A stretch of 64,000 nucleotides of DNA from the NCBI GenBank assembly GCA_027924585.1, contig BSBM01000825.1, positions 2,770,001 to 2,834,000 on the forward strand, given 5' to 3'. The stretch comes from Larix kaempferi. Its lineage: Eukaryota; Streptophyta; Pinopsida; Pinales; Pinaceae. Below the pieces are notes generated by a model. It was not told the origin of the DNA and made no database searches. It worked only from the letters and a program-made list of their open reading frames with translations. The position numbers were made by a program, and so were the translations under genes. Positions 44,596 through 57,392 of this stretch are shown piece by piece (position 1 is the first letter of the stretch; every line of letters starts with the position of its first letter).

Positions 44596-44670
44596 AGAGA
44601 AAAATGATGAATGATCCTTGAAGACAAACCTGTCTTGTCAAGAATCAACCCAGCTGAGACTTCATATACC

Positions 44671-44787
44671 TACACTACCGCTCCTTGCTCAAGCTTATGG
44701 GAGCGGTAGTCCCCACTACTGCGCTATGCCCCTTCTCTGCCATGCGGTACTACCGCGCTATGCTCAGTTTAAGGGGCGTGGTACTCC
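44671..44787. repeat. GCGGTA/TACCGC motif cluster in the LTR
   Basis: Contains CTACCGCTCC, GAGCGGTAGT, ACTACTGCGC, GCGGTACTACCGC (near-perfect palindrome) and GGCGTGGTACT. It is related to the clusters at 45728-45815 and 63291-63412. Confidence 0.85.
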
Positions 44788-44954
44788 TTTTTTAGCCTTT
44801 TTGCCATGGCTTGTGGGATCTTGATCTTCGAGAGATTTTTTAGGATTGGTATCCCTGATTCGATCCTAACTCACCTTCTCAGATTAGTGAGTCTGATCCA
44901 CTAAACACTCCCAAGATCCATCCTTCTCTCTTGTTGGTTAACCCTACTACACAT

Positions 44955-44960
44955 TATAAG
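44955..44960 (+). promoter_or_regulatory. LTR TATA box
   Basis: TATAAG in ACACATTATAAGAGAGAG, about 530 bp before the LTR end. Confidence 0.5.
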
Positions 44961-45493
44961 AGAGAGCCCTTCCATGAGCAAAGGGAGGACTCTTGGAGAC
45001 ATCAAACCTATGATCTTGAATCTTTGTGGAAATAGCTAGAGGAGAAAGCACTTGGAGTTGGGAGTTGGATTAGACATCAAGCAACTATTGTAAGTGACTT
45101 CAAGTTGGTAATAAAACATAACTTGTCTTGTTTCCCAAATCATTTATGTTGATCTTGTTTCAATCATATGATTTGTTTCTGCTATAGATTTAGATTCTAA
45201 CTCATATTTCAAGTTGCTAGAAGATCGTATATGCTTGTATCTTGGTTTTCATTCTGAGAGGTTCATTCGCAAGGACTTGGAGATTGGAGAAACCATTAGG
45301 ATAAGTAATTGAATCGAAGGTCAGTTAGATCTCTTTCGTTTCTTTCAGAAATATAATCTTGAGATGTTTGTTTAGATCTAGGAATTCAAGGTAGCATTTG
45401 TTATCTTTTTGTCTTAGTTTAGAGTCAGTTAAGTCTACTTTAACCTAAGAGAGTTTCTACCTATCCATAGGGAGAAATTTCTACAACAAAAAT

Positions 45494-45508
45494 TGGCGAC
45501 TCCACTAG
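45494..45508 (+). other. Primer binding site, tRNA-Arg type
   Basis: TGGCGACTCCACTAG, five bases after the LTR end. It matches the start of the TGGCGACTCCACTGGGGA site used by Ogre/Tat elements. Confidence 0.8.
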
Positions 45509-46879
45509 TTTGAACCCCATTTGATTGATTTATCTCACTTTCAGTCATTTTTTATTGTGATTCTTCTTTCTCTTCAAACCAGTACTGAATTTTGGTCTCT
45601 TTGACCTCTATTCACCCTTTCTCTCTACATCTTCTCTCCCTCTATGATCAGTGAGTCCTCTGGGTTTGCAGCAACCCTGAAAAATTCAATTCCTTTTTCA
45701 AAAGTTGCATTTTTTCCAACCTTAGCAACAGTACCGCGCCCCCATTACTGTCTATAGCGCAGTAGTACCGCGTAACCAGCACTCTTACCAGAGCGGTAGT
45801 GTACCAGTACCGCGTTTTAGTCAGCTTTGCCCACGCAGTAGTGTCTGCAATTTTTCAATTTTTCTTTCCTGTTTGGTTTCCTGAGTCATTTTTTTATTTT
45901 CTCTGCTTCAGTTTGGTGTTTTATGTTGCTTACCACTATCCTGTCCATTGCATAGTCTTTGTGGTTTGTTTATTTCTCACTGTGAGCTTGATTATTTTAT
46001 GAGTTAGTGGCATTATTTGCACATTGGGTCACCCCTTCAGTCTGATTGCATTGGCTTGATCTTCCCATCACAACCAAACTGTTACTACTGTCCTTTCTTA
46101 CTGGATTGTGTATCTTTCATAATCACATCGTTCTTATAACTACCATCTTTTCCATTATTTTTATTCAAATCTATATTGGAAGTTATCATTAGAGAACATT
46201 TGTGTTGTTTGGATTGAAATGATCTAGCAGTATTATGGTGCATTAGGAAGTGAACCATTCAATTTGCCACATAAATTCTCATTTTGAAGCATTCTAGTTG
46301 CAGATCAGTGAAATTTGAAAGAAGTGTTTATTTCAGTTTGGCTTTACTTAGAAAAAGAAAACAAAAAATTTGTTTTGAAGCGGTTTTGAATTGTTTGTGA
46401 AAGTTTCATGCATTTATGATCGAAGAACTCTCTCTCTTCCATAGCTAGTTTTCATCGAATACAAGGCTTATTTCGATTCATTCTCACTTGCATGGTTTGG
46501 GTCGTCACACACCACCAAGTTTCACGTCCATTTACCCAATTGAGTAATACAACCACTAAAATTAATCTCCCTAACTAAACCAACATTAACCTCACTTGAG
46601 GAAATCAAAAGAATTTGGCAGTTAGGTAGGACACCGGAGATAGGCATCAAAATAATTCCCCCTTGTCATTATCATCTGAGACATAGTTGTTGTCCTCTAA
46701 GGAACTAAAATCCTCTAGTATTTATTGACACAGTGTTGTTGCAGCAACATCCCCCCCCAAAATTTTGTACATATTGGGGCCCCTCCTATTTTGAAGAAAT
46801 GATGCCTTAAGAGGCCATTTCCATTTTTACTTTGTTTTTAACTGAAAAATCTTGCTTTGAAAGTGTCCAAGTTTTCTTC
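45509..46879 (+). other. Leader region, non-coding
   Basis: Pyrimidine-rich sequence with the second GCGGTA/TACCGC cluster (45728-45815) and no credible gene. The 46500-46760 part (CACACCACCAAGTTTCACG, GACACCGGAGATAGGC, CATCTGAGACATAGTTGTTG) is unlike the rest and may be a fragment of another element; I could not place it. Confidence 0.5.
45728..45815. repeat. GCGGTA/TACCGC motif cluster in the leader
   Basis: CAGTACCGCGCCC, GCGCAGTAGTACCGCG, GAGCGGTAGTGTACC and AGTACCGCG within 90 bp. Confidence 0.85.
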
Positions 46880-47910
46880 CAAATGATAGAATTCGTGAAA
46901 CCTTCCCGAAGATGCAGAGCTTTTCAGAATCCTTCCCCGCAGTTTCGGAAGCATTCGAGTTTTCGTCCCGAAACAGCAGGAGTTAATTGCATAAACCTCC
47001 CGAAAAGGACTTAGAATTTTTGTTGGAAAGTTGCGGAAGCCATTGGCGAATTCCTTCCGAAACGGCGGAAGAATTCAAGAAAGCTTCTCGAAACGGCGGG
47101 CGCCATTCGCCAAACCTCCTCGAAACTCCGAAAGGGACTTAGAAACTTTTCTCGAAATTTGCGGAACCTTTGGACTTTTCCTCCCGCAGTTGCGGAACCA
47201 TTCAACCTATCCTTCCGAAACTATGGAAGCGTTCGCCTTATTCTCCCGAAAAGCCGCCGGAGGACTCCCTTTAAAAACTCTTCAGTCTTTCCTCGACTTT
47301 TGCGGAACCGTTCGAGTTTCCTTTCCGCAATTGCGGAAGCCGTTTGCGGAGACCTTCAGGTTATCTTTCCGAAACCCTGCGGAGACTTAGAAATTTTTGT
47401 TTGAGTTGCAGACGCCTTCACTTTATCTTTCCGAAGCAGCGGAACCTTTCAGCTTATCGTTCCGAAAATGCGGCGCCACTCGCCAATCCGTTCCGAAACT
47501 ACGGAAGCTAATTGCTAAAGCTTTCCAAAACTTTGGAAGCGCTCTCGAAGCCCGGCCGAGACTTAGAAAATTTTCACATCGCGGGAGCCTTTTGCGGAAG
47601 CATTCGCGAAGCCCTCCCGCAACTGCGGAAGTGTTTGCTTTATCTTCCCGAAGCCCGCCGAAAGACGAAAACGTTCATTTAACTGCGGGAGTCGTTCACC
47701 AATTCCTCCCGCAACGCCGGCAACCTTCGCGGAATCGTTCCGCATTTGCGGAAGCCATCGGCATATCTCCGTCGAAATTGCGAATGGATATCCATAATCC
47801 TCCCGAAGCTGAGCCTCCAAAGGTTGAATTGCAGAAAGATTCATCAATCTCTCCTGAAACGCCAAAGGAGTTCAGCGTAACCTTCCGCAATGGCGGGTGA
47901 AATTCATGAG
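46880..47910. repeat. GC-rich palindromic minisatellite, about 31-bp unit
   Basis: Units of the form GCGGAAGCCATTCGCCAA + TCCTTCCGAAACT recur about every 30-32 bp for roughly 1 kb, heavily mutated. Each junction contains TTCCGAAAC-n-GCGGAAG, an inverted repeat. GGACTTAGAAA words recur every few units (about 47008, 47129, 47387, 47561), hinting at a higher-order unit of roughly 120-250 bp. The tract is open in several frames on both strands, so the ORFs there are by-products. Confidence 0.85.
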
Positions 47911-48854
47911 TCTGTCCCGCAGGTGGCGGTCACGCGCACATATCGAGACTGCTTGATATGATCCCGACGTACCAATATTAAAGCCGTGTTTTAAATGCAC
48001 CAACCACCACATTAAACCTCGCACGTGCCCAGCTCATTTAAATAAACGGTGGGGGTTCGAGCCAACCACATTGTTAATTTTTCGATTATCAAATGCCGTT
48101 GAAACGCCGCGTCAAGCCGCTCCAGCTCAACTCGCTCGTCCACGTCTGCGTTCACTTCATTCAGCCACCTCGTCGTTGCCAGGTAGGATTCTAACCCTGA
48201 AATTTGTCTCATCTGCACGTTAGATTACCTTTCCGTTTTTTGTTTCGTCTAGGACGTAGCTAATAGGAGCTGATCGCATATATCATTTTGTTCGTTTGTT
48301 TAAAGCGCCGAGGCCCCATGTGTTTCTCGTTCTACCCCAGCCGAAAACCAAAACTATAGCCACCCGGGCTTTTTCATCACCCACATTCCCGGCGTCGTCA
48401 ACCCCTGTTCAAGTTTCCAAGCCTACCGTAGAACGCCTCGCCAAGTGCCACAGATAACCATAGTGATCGAAGCCCTCGTCGGCTCATAAATATGAAAGCG
48501 GCCCCTTATTTCGTCGTAGGGTTGTTTCACCCCAGACTTCCCTGCCACTAACCATTTAAAAGCACAATGACGAAGGTTACCATCTCTCCTAGAGCTAGAC
48601 CGAGAGCGGATTGTTTCCGCGACATACCTATCCTTTCGGGAGCATTCCAAACCCGTCCCTTTAAAAGAATCAAATTTCTATAACTAGATTTCTTGTTTGG
48701 AATGGTGTATTTTGCTTTCCAACATGCAGCTCCACAATTTATTTATACACCTCATTATCATGTTAAATTGGTGCTGCTCTTTGTTAAAATCTCACAGCAT
48801 GTTGGACATTGCTTATACTGACTTGTATTTGGTTTCCAGCAGAGATAAGTCAAA
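47911..48854 (+). other. Putative 5' UTR exon and intron of ORF1
   Basis: A GC-rich stretch to about 48180 ends GTTGCCAG followed by GTAGGATT, a good donor. TTTCCAGCAG at about 48832-48841 is a good acceptor, 13 bases before the ORF1 ATG. An intron of about 660 bp in the 5' UTR is therefore plausible. No frame of interest lies inside. Confidence 0.45.
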
Positions 48855-51800
48855 ATGCCAAAAGGTGGTAGGAAGAAGGCTAAAATGAAGGAACAACATC
48901 CAGCACCACTTAGGACTGAGACTACACTCCAGGATACTAGGTGCACCACCGGTATTCCTCCAGAAGTTCGTTGGAGTGACATCTACAGGATGATCCGAGA
49001 CCAAAATATCCCGGATATGTTGCTAGAAGAGGAGCAGATTTATCTCAATATCAGAACTTCAGGCATAGCCAAGGCTTCTACCCGCCCTGAACTGTTCCCA
49101 TGTTCTGAAGTAATCAGATGGATACTCCAACATACTGATGCGGAGGCAAAAGTAATAAATGACAGCGGAAAAATAGACATCGCCTCATTCCACCCCGCAT
49201 ATCTTGCCGCAGCCTACAAATTTCCCCACACCCAGCAATCTATGACTGATGAATGGCTGGGCCAGATGAACAACATTGAAATGGCCAAAAAATTACTGGT
49301 CGCAGGCACGCATTTAAGAAAGAAAGGTAATGACGAATATGACGTCCAGAATTTAAGACCTCCTTTCGGGTTGATCGCCTTGATGTTGTGCAAAATCTTC
49401 GGCATGCCCGATGGCACCGTGTACAAGATTCAGTGGGTCCCTATCATCCACCTCGTAGCATTTAAAGGAACGGTGTTTGATTGGGCCACTCTCCTGTCAG
49501 ACAGTTTGGCCTCAATGGTAGTTGCTGCAAGAGAAGGACTGGCCTTAAAGAAAGCAGAATTCTACATGTCCTCATATCTTATTGATTGTGTTTTGGCTAA
49601 GTTATCTTTTCCCAAATTAGGCTGCACATGGGATAAGGCCAACAACCCGGTTTATACCGCTTTCAGGATGTTGTGGGCTCAGAATTACAAACCCAGCTAT
49701 AAGCTCATCTGTGAGGGGTTCATCATGCCCCTATATGAGCAGTTATTCAAGGAAGAGCCCAACTGCCTGTCGGAGAATGCCATGGAAGTCCTTGAGAATT
49801 ATGGAGATTTTTATTTCTCGGAGCAAGGCACCTATCTCAGAATGTTTGGAGGGACTAAAGCTCCATATATTTTGCCAAGATATGCTACAAATTATGTGGT
49901 CCTTAAAGAGGCGGTGAGACAAATTTTCCTGGATGGAATTGGAGCAGTGCTCAACAAACAGCATAAGGCTTCTTTCCCGCCTTTGCCCTTCTGCATAGGA
50001 GCATACAAATTCTCAGGGGTTGCCTCAGCCGACGAGTTTGTTCAGGAACTGAAAGCCTTCCACTTCGGCGAGGTGATCTTCCATAGGAATGACAGGAAGG
50101 AAAAAGTGGTCGAGCATTGTAAAGAAATCTATGCTCATTTTGAGTACGCTCACTATCATGATGCCGAGGAAGAGGCATTCAGAGGCATCAGCAACATGGC
50201 TGAGCTGCGGGTCTGTCGCCAAGGCAGTGGAGCAAGTTCCAGCTCTACCAGGACCCAGAAAACCAGCCAGCAGGGGGAGAAAGAAGCTGAAGATGCCCGA
50301 GCCCAAGAAGAACAAAGGTTAAGAGAGGAAGCAAGGGCACAGCAGGAAGCTGAGGAAGCGAGGTTGCTGCAAGAGGCTGAAGTTGTCAGATTGCAGCAAG
50401 AAGCAGAAAGTGAGAGGCTACAGAAAGAGGCTGAGGAATCCCAGCAGCAAAAGGAAGCTGAAGATGAAAGGCAATAGAAAGTTGAAGAAGAAGAGAAAGG
50501 GCAACGAGCTGAGGAAGAGCAGAAAGCTGAAGAGGAACTCAAAGCAGTTGAAGATGCCCAAGTAGGAGACCCCGGCACCCAGGACATGGAAATAGACGTC
50601 TCTGGCTCTCAAAATGTGGAGGCGGACCCAACACAAGCAAGTGTCTCTGGTGCCCAGAATGTAGGAGCAGATCCAGCTCAAGTAGCCCAGACCCCACCAG
50701 CGGAAGTAGAAATAGACATTATAGATCTCCCAATTGTCCCGTACACTCCATCAGGAGAACATACCATGTCCAGATTGGATGAGTTTGTCTATGATAAGAA
50801 GAGGAAGGCGATGGTCCTTAAATCAGAAGAGAGGATCAAAAAACTCTTCCAGGAGGATATCATTACCCATCGGGAGATCACTGTGATGCGGAATACAGAT
50901 AAAGATCCCTTAGCTATGGCATCCGCCGCTGTAGAGACATCAAAAGCATCACTGGACAATGTAGCTGATATAGTTAGAGAAAATGAATCGACAAAGAAGA
51001 GAGCTCGTATGCTACAACATACTATGGCTAAGGAGCAAGCCTACAAGGATCTCGTGGTGAACAGGTATAATCGCCTGTCTGCTGAGCATAAAGAACTGTC
51101 GGACAAGTATAACCAGCTGGAGGAGGAAAAGGACCAACTGGCAGTCCAGATGATGATTCTAGAAGGAGAAAAGATCGATGCAGGAACCAGAGTGTCCCAG
51201 CTAGAAGCAGACAAGCTGGCATTAGCTGAGCAATTAGAGCAGGCTGAGGGCAGAAAGGTAGACATGTCTCATTTCCATGAGCTGTCCTGCAGCATCCTGA
51301 AACAAATGTATGACACTCAGGAGCTAATCACTGATGAAGTTTGCAAGCTCAAGGCCATGGTGGTCAGATTAAAAGAAGTTAATGCAGAGGCCTATAGGCT
51401 TAAAGCTAAGCATACTCGGGTTAAGGCAAATATCCTGAGCCAGATAGAATGGAGGGAAGGAAAGGTGGATTTCCCCACGCATCTCCCATTCAAATCTGTA
51501 GAAGGTTTTAATGAAGACATAGCCCTTTTGGAATTCTGCAGAAACTGTGGCAGTAAGCTAATGGCCAGCGTGCGAGGGACAATGGATAGGATTAGCGGTC
51601 TGTATCAAAGAATCCAGGGAGTGCATGACAAGTGCAAATTGAGTTTCCCGCAGTCCCTTGATGATTTCCCGGGCAAAGAACAACGTTTGTCTGAGCTGAA
51701 GGAAGAGCTGGGCATCCAAACTGAATATGTGAAGAAGATTGATGTCCTGGCCATTGATGACCTCCAACATTATATCGGAATGTCGTCAATCCACATCCAT

Positions 51801-52160
51801 TTGCTTAAAGAAGTGCATCAAGCTGCAGTAACAAAAATTCAAGGCATTGGAGCAGAGCTTAGGAAAAATGTAACTTCTCAGAAAATCTTGCTCCCTACTT
51901 CCGCGAATGTAGTCATAAGGGACACTGGTGTATGGTATCGCTACATTGCAAAAGAGGAGAAGAAGGCAGAAGTAGCAGCTGCGACAGCAAATCCAGACTC
52001 TTCTCTCGCAGCAACAATAGCTATGGCAGCTAGCTCAATTTCCTCTTTCCCAGCAGTGACAGAAACTCCAGCTGGCTCGATTCCTTCTTCCCAGGCAGCA
52101 GTAGCAGCAACAGTTGGATCGAGTGCCTCTCTTCAAACTGAAGCGCATGCCCAGGAATAA
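48855..52160 (+). pseudogene. ORF1: about 1,100-codon coiled-coil protein with one amber codon
   Basis: One frame from ATG 48855 to TAA 52158, broken only by TAG at 50475 (one transition from CAG). Residues 1-440 look globular and unfamiliar (VRWSDIYRMIRDQNIPDMLL, TWDKANNPVYTAFRMLWAQN, GDFYFSEQGTYLRMFGG). A Lys at the start (MPKGGRKKAKMK) could be nuclear-targeting. Residues about 475-580 are a Glu/Ala/Gln-rich coiled coil. A duplicated segment follows (SGSQNVEADPTQA / SGAQNVGADPAQV). A second coiled coil covers about 720-800 (YNQLEEEKDQLAVQMMILEG) and the C-terminus is Ala/Ser-rich. Ogre elements carry an ORF1 of unknown role before gag, and position supports that. It could instead be a separate captured gene. 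No signal peptide or membrane segment seen. Confidence 0.6.
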
Positions 52161-53687
52161 AAGCGCTGAGAGCATTGATTCTATTTTTGTATTTTGGGTT
52201 TTTCATATGTGTAAAACGTGGAAGTTAGGGGACAGCTTTCCTTTTCCTTTTTAAAATAATTTCTGTAAGAGAAGGAGTCACATTTTTGTCTGTTGTAGAA
52301 GAAACTTTCTGTAGGTGACAAGTGTAAAAGGGCCAGGTGGCAGCCCAAAGGGCATTATTGTAACATTATAAATAGAAGTTAGGAAAGAATAGAAAGGACT
52401 TTTTGCAGGGAATTATTTTCAGACTTGTACGAGCTATCTTGTATTTGTTCTAAGAAAATAAAATCTTCTAATAAGAGCCTGGAGAGGACGTTTTTGCATG
52501 GGATTGAAGAATGGATGTATATTGGATTATTCTGGTGACTTCCATACTTTACTGTGAGATATTTCTTGATGTCTGAATTATTTATTTGTAACAAATGATT
52601 TTACTCCTTTCTGTGCAAACGAACTCTCTGTTTCATGAGCAATGAATGTGTTTTATATTAAATCAGAAGCTATCTTATGATATCTTTATCTTTGTTGTAG
52701 CTTTCTCTTTCATATTTAATGGCTATCTGTTCTTTCTTTAAGATAACTCCTACAGCTCATTGCTCATGCTTTAAATTCGCTCCTTGCAGGGATATTTAGA
52801 TTTATTTCAGTCTTAAACTTAGATCTGTTTCCCAGTCTTGCATTTAGATTAAATTTAAACTAGGCACTTGCATATCATTATAAAACATAAAATTCAAAAG
52901 AACGGTGGATCGAGCCATAACCGGTATAATTGGAATAAAACTCCAAACCCACGATTGCTGAAACCGCTAACCGAACGGATTCCCTATACCAAACGGTAGA
53001 TAATCTAATTGGGATAATCTATCGGGGAGAATCCCTTTGTGATTGATGCTACGATATCCGAGGCATCAACACACAGTCATAGATCAGTTTGTGGAGAGGC
53101 CTCTTGACTATTTTTAACTTTCAGGGGTTAAACCGCCGCGAGATTGAGAACCGGACGGACTCTGTGGAATGCCGCACTCCACTTAGCGCTAAGAAAACAT
53201 CGATCATTGTCTTCCTTGTATTCATAGTAATGCAAGGGTGATAAGGCAGAAGCGCCAAAAACCTTTTCCAACATGTCATGAACGAGGTAGCTTAGCAACT
53301 TTTCTACCAGGGCTCTTTTATCCAGGATCCCTTTCTGTAGAGGGATATCCTTCTCATATTAGTCTCTCACGTTGTATTGTTCGACTTGGATTTCATCACC
53401 TTGCGAAGAATACAACTTGTTGAGGTCTCCAACTCTTAATTAGGATTTTGCTTGTTATCTCATCTTAATAGAGGGTCATTTTTCTTTTTAGTGATTGCTT
53501 GTTGGCATTCTGGCCATTGTTTTTCTCAGCTTGCTTACTGGGACGCCGGTCTCAGTATAGATTTTAGAGCTTGTGTTTTGGCCTGCGAGCCTTGCTTTTT
53601 CTAGCTCCCCTTTTGCACACTCGGCTGCATTATGGTTTTTGAGTTCTTTGTTACGAGACTGCCCCCGGATTTCGTATTCCTACCATT
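52161..53687 (+). other. Inter-ORF region with a TATA box
   Basis: A strong TATA box (TATAAATAG, 52367-52375) in GGGCATTATTGTAACATTATAAATAG lies about 1.3 kb before gag and is followed by a polyadenylation-like AATAAAATC (about 52457). This resembles the U3-R of an LTR. If it is an LTR, the gag-pol element would be separate from ORF1, but I find no TG...CA ends, primer site or second copy. It may instead be an internal promoter for gag-pol. The GC-richer part 52900-53240 (ACCGGTATAATTGG, AAACCGCCGCGAG) has no gene. Confidence 0.4.
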
Positions 53688-56600
53688 ATGTTAGAACCAC
53701 CACAGAGATCACGAAGAGTACAGGGACGAAGCCCACCACCAGCACCACCACCATGGACCTCAGGTCCACCTACATCACATATTCCTGCCCCTCCCAGCCG
53801 CGGTGCCGGCCAAGGGAACATTTCACCGCCGATACGCACTACATCTTCAGTTTCGCCTATAACTGTTACTGACAGTACGGTCTCAGAACCTCTTGCAGCT
53901 TCTGCAACCACTAGTAAACCTGAGACTCCCACTGTCTCTTCACCCACTGTCATTCCAGATATATCTGTCACAGTGGACAACACTACAGCGGCTGAAACTA
54001 GTACTGCCCAAGATACTAGACCGGAGGCCATCATCCTCCCTGATGTCAGCACTTCCCTTCCACCAGAGACTTTCTACGATGTTACGGAAGGATCTGTTGG
54101 CACCACCGAAGGATCCGACCAGGATTTATCCGAATTGATTGCAGTCCCGGGTGGATACGTCGAAGTTATCGAAGAAACCCAACTTCCTGATACACCTTTT
54201 GAACCTGACTATGGCTTTATTGCTTCCCAGGCGTAACCTCCGCCTGCTATCACTGCGCCATCCAGTGTTCATCCACAGGAAACAGGTTCTTCCACCAACA
54301 TACCTCGTATAGTATCTCTCCCCAACCTCCCTTCGGGACATGAGATCATGGCATCCATCCAATCTAGTATGGTTAGTCTAGCTAATTCCCCGTTAGCGTC
54401 GGCACAGTTTAGACGTGATACAGAGCAAATGCTCTCGTCGGCTTCTAGATATCCCCCTGCTACCCGTCCTCCCGACTATCGGGCTCCCAACGTTCCATCT
54501 AGCACAAAGTTTCATCACTCCTATGCAGACGGCTCTGGACCTTCAGACGTTACTATACCTCTGTTCCCGCCGGACCCTGAAAAACCTTTGCAGGATGCGA
54601 ACCCAGACCTAGTCTTCGATAGTCCTCCTATTGTTGAAGATGCTATGAACGAAACCCCTGACACCCCTAGGTTAAATTCCCCACATTTACTGCCATCACG
54701 CATGTTTGGCGCACATTCTATGAGGGATAACCCAGTATTTTCTCCATCCCCGCCCGTCACATATGGAAGACCCCCTCCACAAATCGGCACCTTTGGCGTC
54801 GTTGGCCAATCGACACTATCTCACCTTGCTAGTATCGGAAGAACACCAAGTCATACCGCTGGATCATCCATATTGACCGGAGGTTCACCTTCGGCCACTA
54901 TCCACACCATTTCAAGAGGTGGACAACCGACTGTTGCGACCCCTAATCCCAACAACCAACCCCCTCCTGGCGGGCCATCAACCCAGCCTACTGGAGGACA
55001 ATCCTTTGTTGGAAACTCCGCTCCTAGTCACCAACCGCCTCCCATCGGGCCATCAACCCAACCTACTGGAGGACAACCCTTTATTGGGAACCTCGTTCCT
55101 AGTCAACAACCTCCTCCTATAGGACCATCCAACCCATCTGCTGGAGGGAAACCCATCGACACCATCCAACAGCCCTCCCAACCAGCAGCATCTGCTCAGT
55201 ATGGTATGTACAACACACCTGGCAGCGGACAACCTTATACCGGTTTCCCAACCGGGCCACATCTTCAACATCCCTCGTCAGGCACGCTTCCTTCTTGGGG
55301 ATCTCAAATCCCACAGAGCGAGGGGTACTCATTGTTTGGAAACTGGAACCAAGCTGGGGGGCAATCTCAAATTCCCCCCAACTTGAATTCCGGCCTCCCC
55401 TATCATTCGGCTGCAACAACGCCATGGAACCCATCCCTCCAATTCCCACATCTTCATCAAGGTGGAACCCATATTCCATGGACACCATTGTTACAGCCAA
55501 CCCCCAATCCTGCTACGGGAAACCCTCCACTTACTCAAAGTAGTGGTAACATTCCTGGGACACAACAACTCCAGGGAACCTTTCCCCAACAAGGAGCAGC
55601 AACCATTCATGGGACACAACAACCCCAGGGTACAATACCTACCATCCCCACTCAGCAGAACATCCAACAACCGGTTACCACCATGGTTCCTAGTCAGGTA
55701 ATAACTTCCAACACACAATCGGTTAACCAGATGGCCTATTACCCCCAGAACTTCCAGCAGTACCCTGCGGGAAACACATATGGGTATAACACATAGCAAT
55801 ATGCTATGCAGGGCCCCCCAGGTTTCTCTGCAGCGTATAGTTACTACTCATACCCATAGACCAACCGTCAACTTCCTTTTCTGGCCACGCTAGATTTACC
55901 CGATTTGTCCAGGCTCATTAACGATCCTATATGGCATGAACCTCACTGGCCACCTATTCCCGCCAAACTTCCATCGGACATTCCTAAGTTCGATGCTAAG
56001 CCCGGGGAAGACCCCAAGAACCACGTGATGACCTTCCATCTTTGGTGTTCATCCAACTCATTGATGGACGATTCCATTCGACTACGGCTCTTCCAGCGTA
56101 TGCTTACTGGCATGGCAGCAAAATGGTACATCGAGTTGCCACAACACTCTTTCCATGATTTTAACACCTTGGCTATGCAGTTTCTGAACCATTTCCAGCT
56201 CCCCATCCGGTATGAGACTGGAACAGAACTGTTAACCTCGTTGCGTCAAACCACTTCTACGCACATCTCGGATCACATCCATGAGTGGCGTCGACGCTGT
56301 AGGCTAATCAAGGCACCCATTTCGGATCAACTACTCGTTGATTGGTTCACAAATTCATTCTTTCCTCCCATAGTCAGGGACATCGCTATGCGCGGGCCGG
56401 TCACGGAGGAACAAGCCATCTCAGCAACCAGTACATGGATTTGGTATATACCCAATCCGGCACTTTACACGAACTTCTTCCCCATGCCACCCGCGTTACC
56501 ACTGATCCAACGAAACCTGCCACTGAACCCCCCATTGATGGTATCGTCGGTTCAGTCGAGGCCCAACCTGCCACCAACTCGATGGGGCAACAAGCTTCTG

Positions 56601-56950
56601 CTTCCCCCGCTCTACCCCAAGCTGCTTCAAACGCTTCTCCCTCTCCCGCTGTCTCCTCCGAAGTGAACGTAGTTCAATCTACATCACAACCATCCGGAGG
56701 AAAGAAGAAGAACAATCATGGAAAGTTCAAGAAGACTTCTAACCAGCAGGAGAATCCCAAGTCACAACCCACCCACAACGACCCGAAACCACGTCGGAAG
56801 GCTAAGTTTCCTTGCCTGATTTGTCAAGATGATCACTACACGCGTGATTGTCCCTACAAGGATGAAGTCAACAAATTCGTTAAAGGATCCTCCCACCTGG
56901 CAGTGTTAACTAACCCTTTCCCTCAACAACAACAGCAAATGGTTGCCTAA
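53688..56950 (+). pseudogene. Gag of the Tat/Ogre-like element
   Basis: ATG at 53688. The N-terminal 700 residues are rich in Pro, Gln, Ser and Thr, with three copies of a 23-residue unit near 54951-55150 (QPPPIGPSTQPTGGQPFIGN). The Retrotrans_gag core follows at about 55930-56440 (IPKFDAKPGEDPKNHVMTF, GMAAKWYIELPQHSF, SDHIHEWRRRCRLI). In-frame stops: 54234 (TAA), 55794 and 55857 (TAG). A frameshift at about 56430-56460 moves the end to another frame, which has a zinc-knuckle-like CLICQDDHYTRDC and ends at 56950. The core forms the particle; the long Pro/Gln leader is unusual. Not functional as it stands. Confidence 0.85.
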
Positions 56951-57392
56951 GAAACCCCACAAGGGGGCAACCCGAGCAACCCACCTCGCGGAGAGACGTC
57001 CGCAAATCGCGAAATCCTGATGACGAGTAATGAGGAGATTCACATAACCACTCATTGAAAGACATATGAGAACCCCCAAGTTCAAACAAAAAGTCAGAGA
57101 CAGCCAAAGGCAAGTCTCTTGTTGAAGATCCGTCTCCTACTCCTCCCCCTAACGGCCATCTCCATATCGAGAGACCGCTTACGGACACAGTGCTACGCCC
57201 ACCCAAGGGCACCATACGAAAGGCGACATTTAATCCCAATGCATGAGCTGCCCAAAATTACAACATTGTTGAGGATTTAGCTCAAGCACCTTGCACCATG
57301 TCAACTCTCGAGGTTCTTCAACACTGCCCTACGCAGCGTAGAACCTTACTTTCAGCACTGGGGGCAATGGACCTGGTACTTCAAACACCATC
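56951..57392 (+). other. Gag-pol junction
   Basis: About 440 bp with stops in all frames; probably decayed gag-pol linker. A Gln- and Pro-coding trace continues from gag. Nothing else recognised. Confidence 0.4.

Larger units (their letters stand above)
44600..45488 (+). repeat. 5' LTR of the Tat/Ogre-like element
   Basis: The right edge is clear: CTACAACA at 45481-45488, then AAAAT and the primer site. The left edge is set only by the end of the pseudogene reading and the first TGATGAATGATCC near 44601. A TATA box (TATAAG) lies at 44955-44960, followed by GAGAGAGCCC. The U3 part holds a cluster of GCGGTA / TACCGC words. Confidence 0.65.

Noticed and set aside
47031-47900. Several overlapping ORFs on both strands
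   Set aside because: They follow the 31-bp palindromic minisatellite, which happens to be open in several frames; composition is purely that of the repeat.
53651-55799. Minus-strand ORFs opposite gag
   Set aside because: They are shadows of the Pro/Gln/Ser-rich gag leader on the plus strand.
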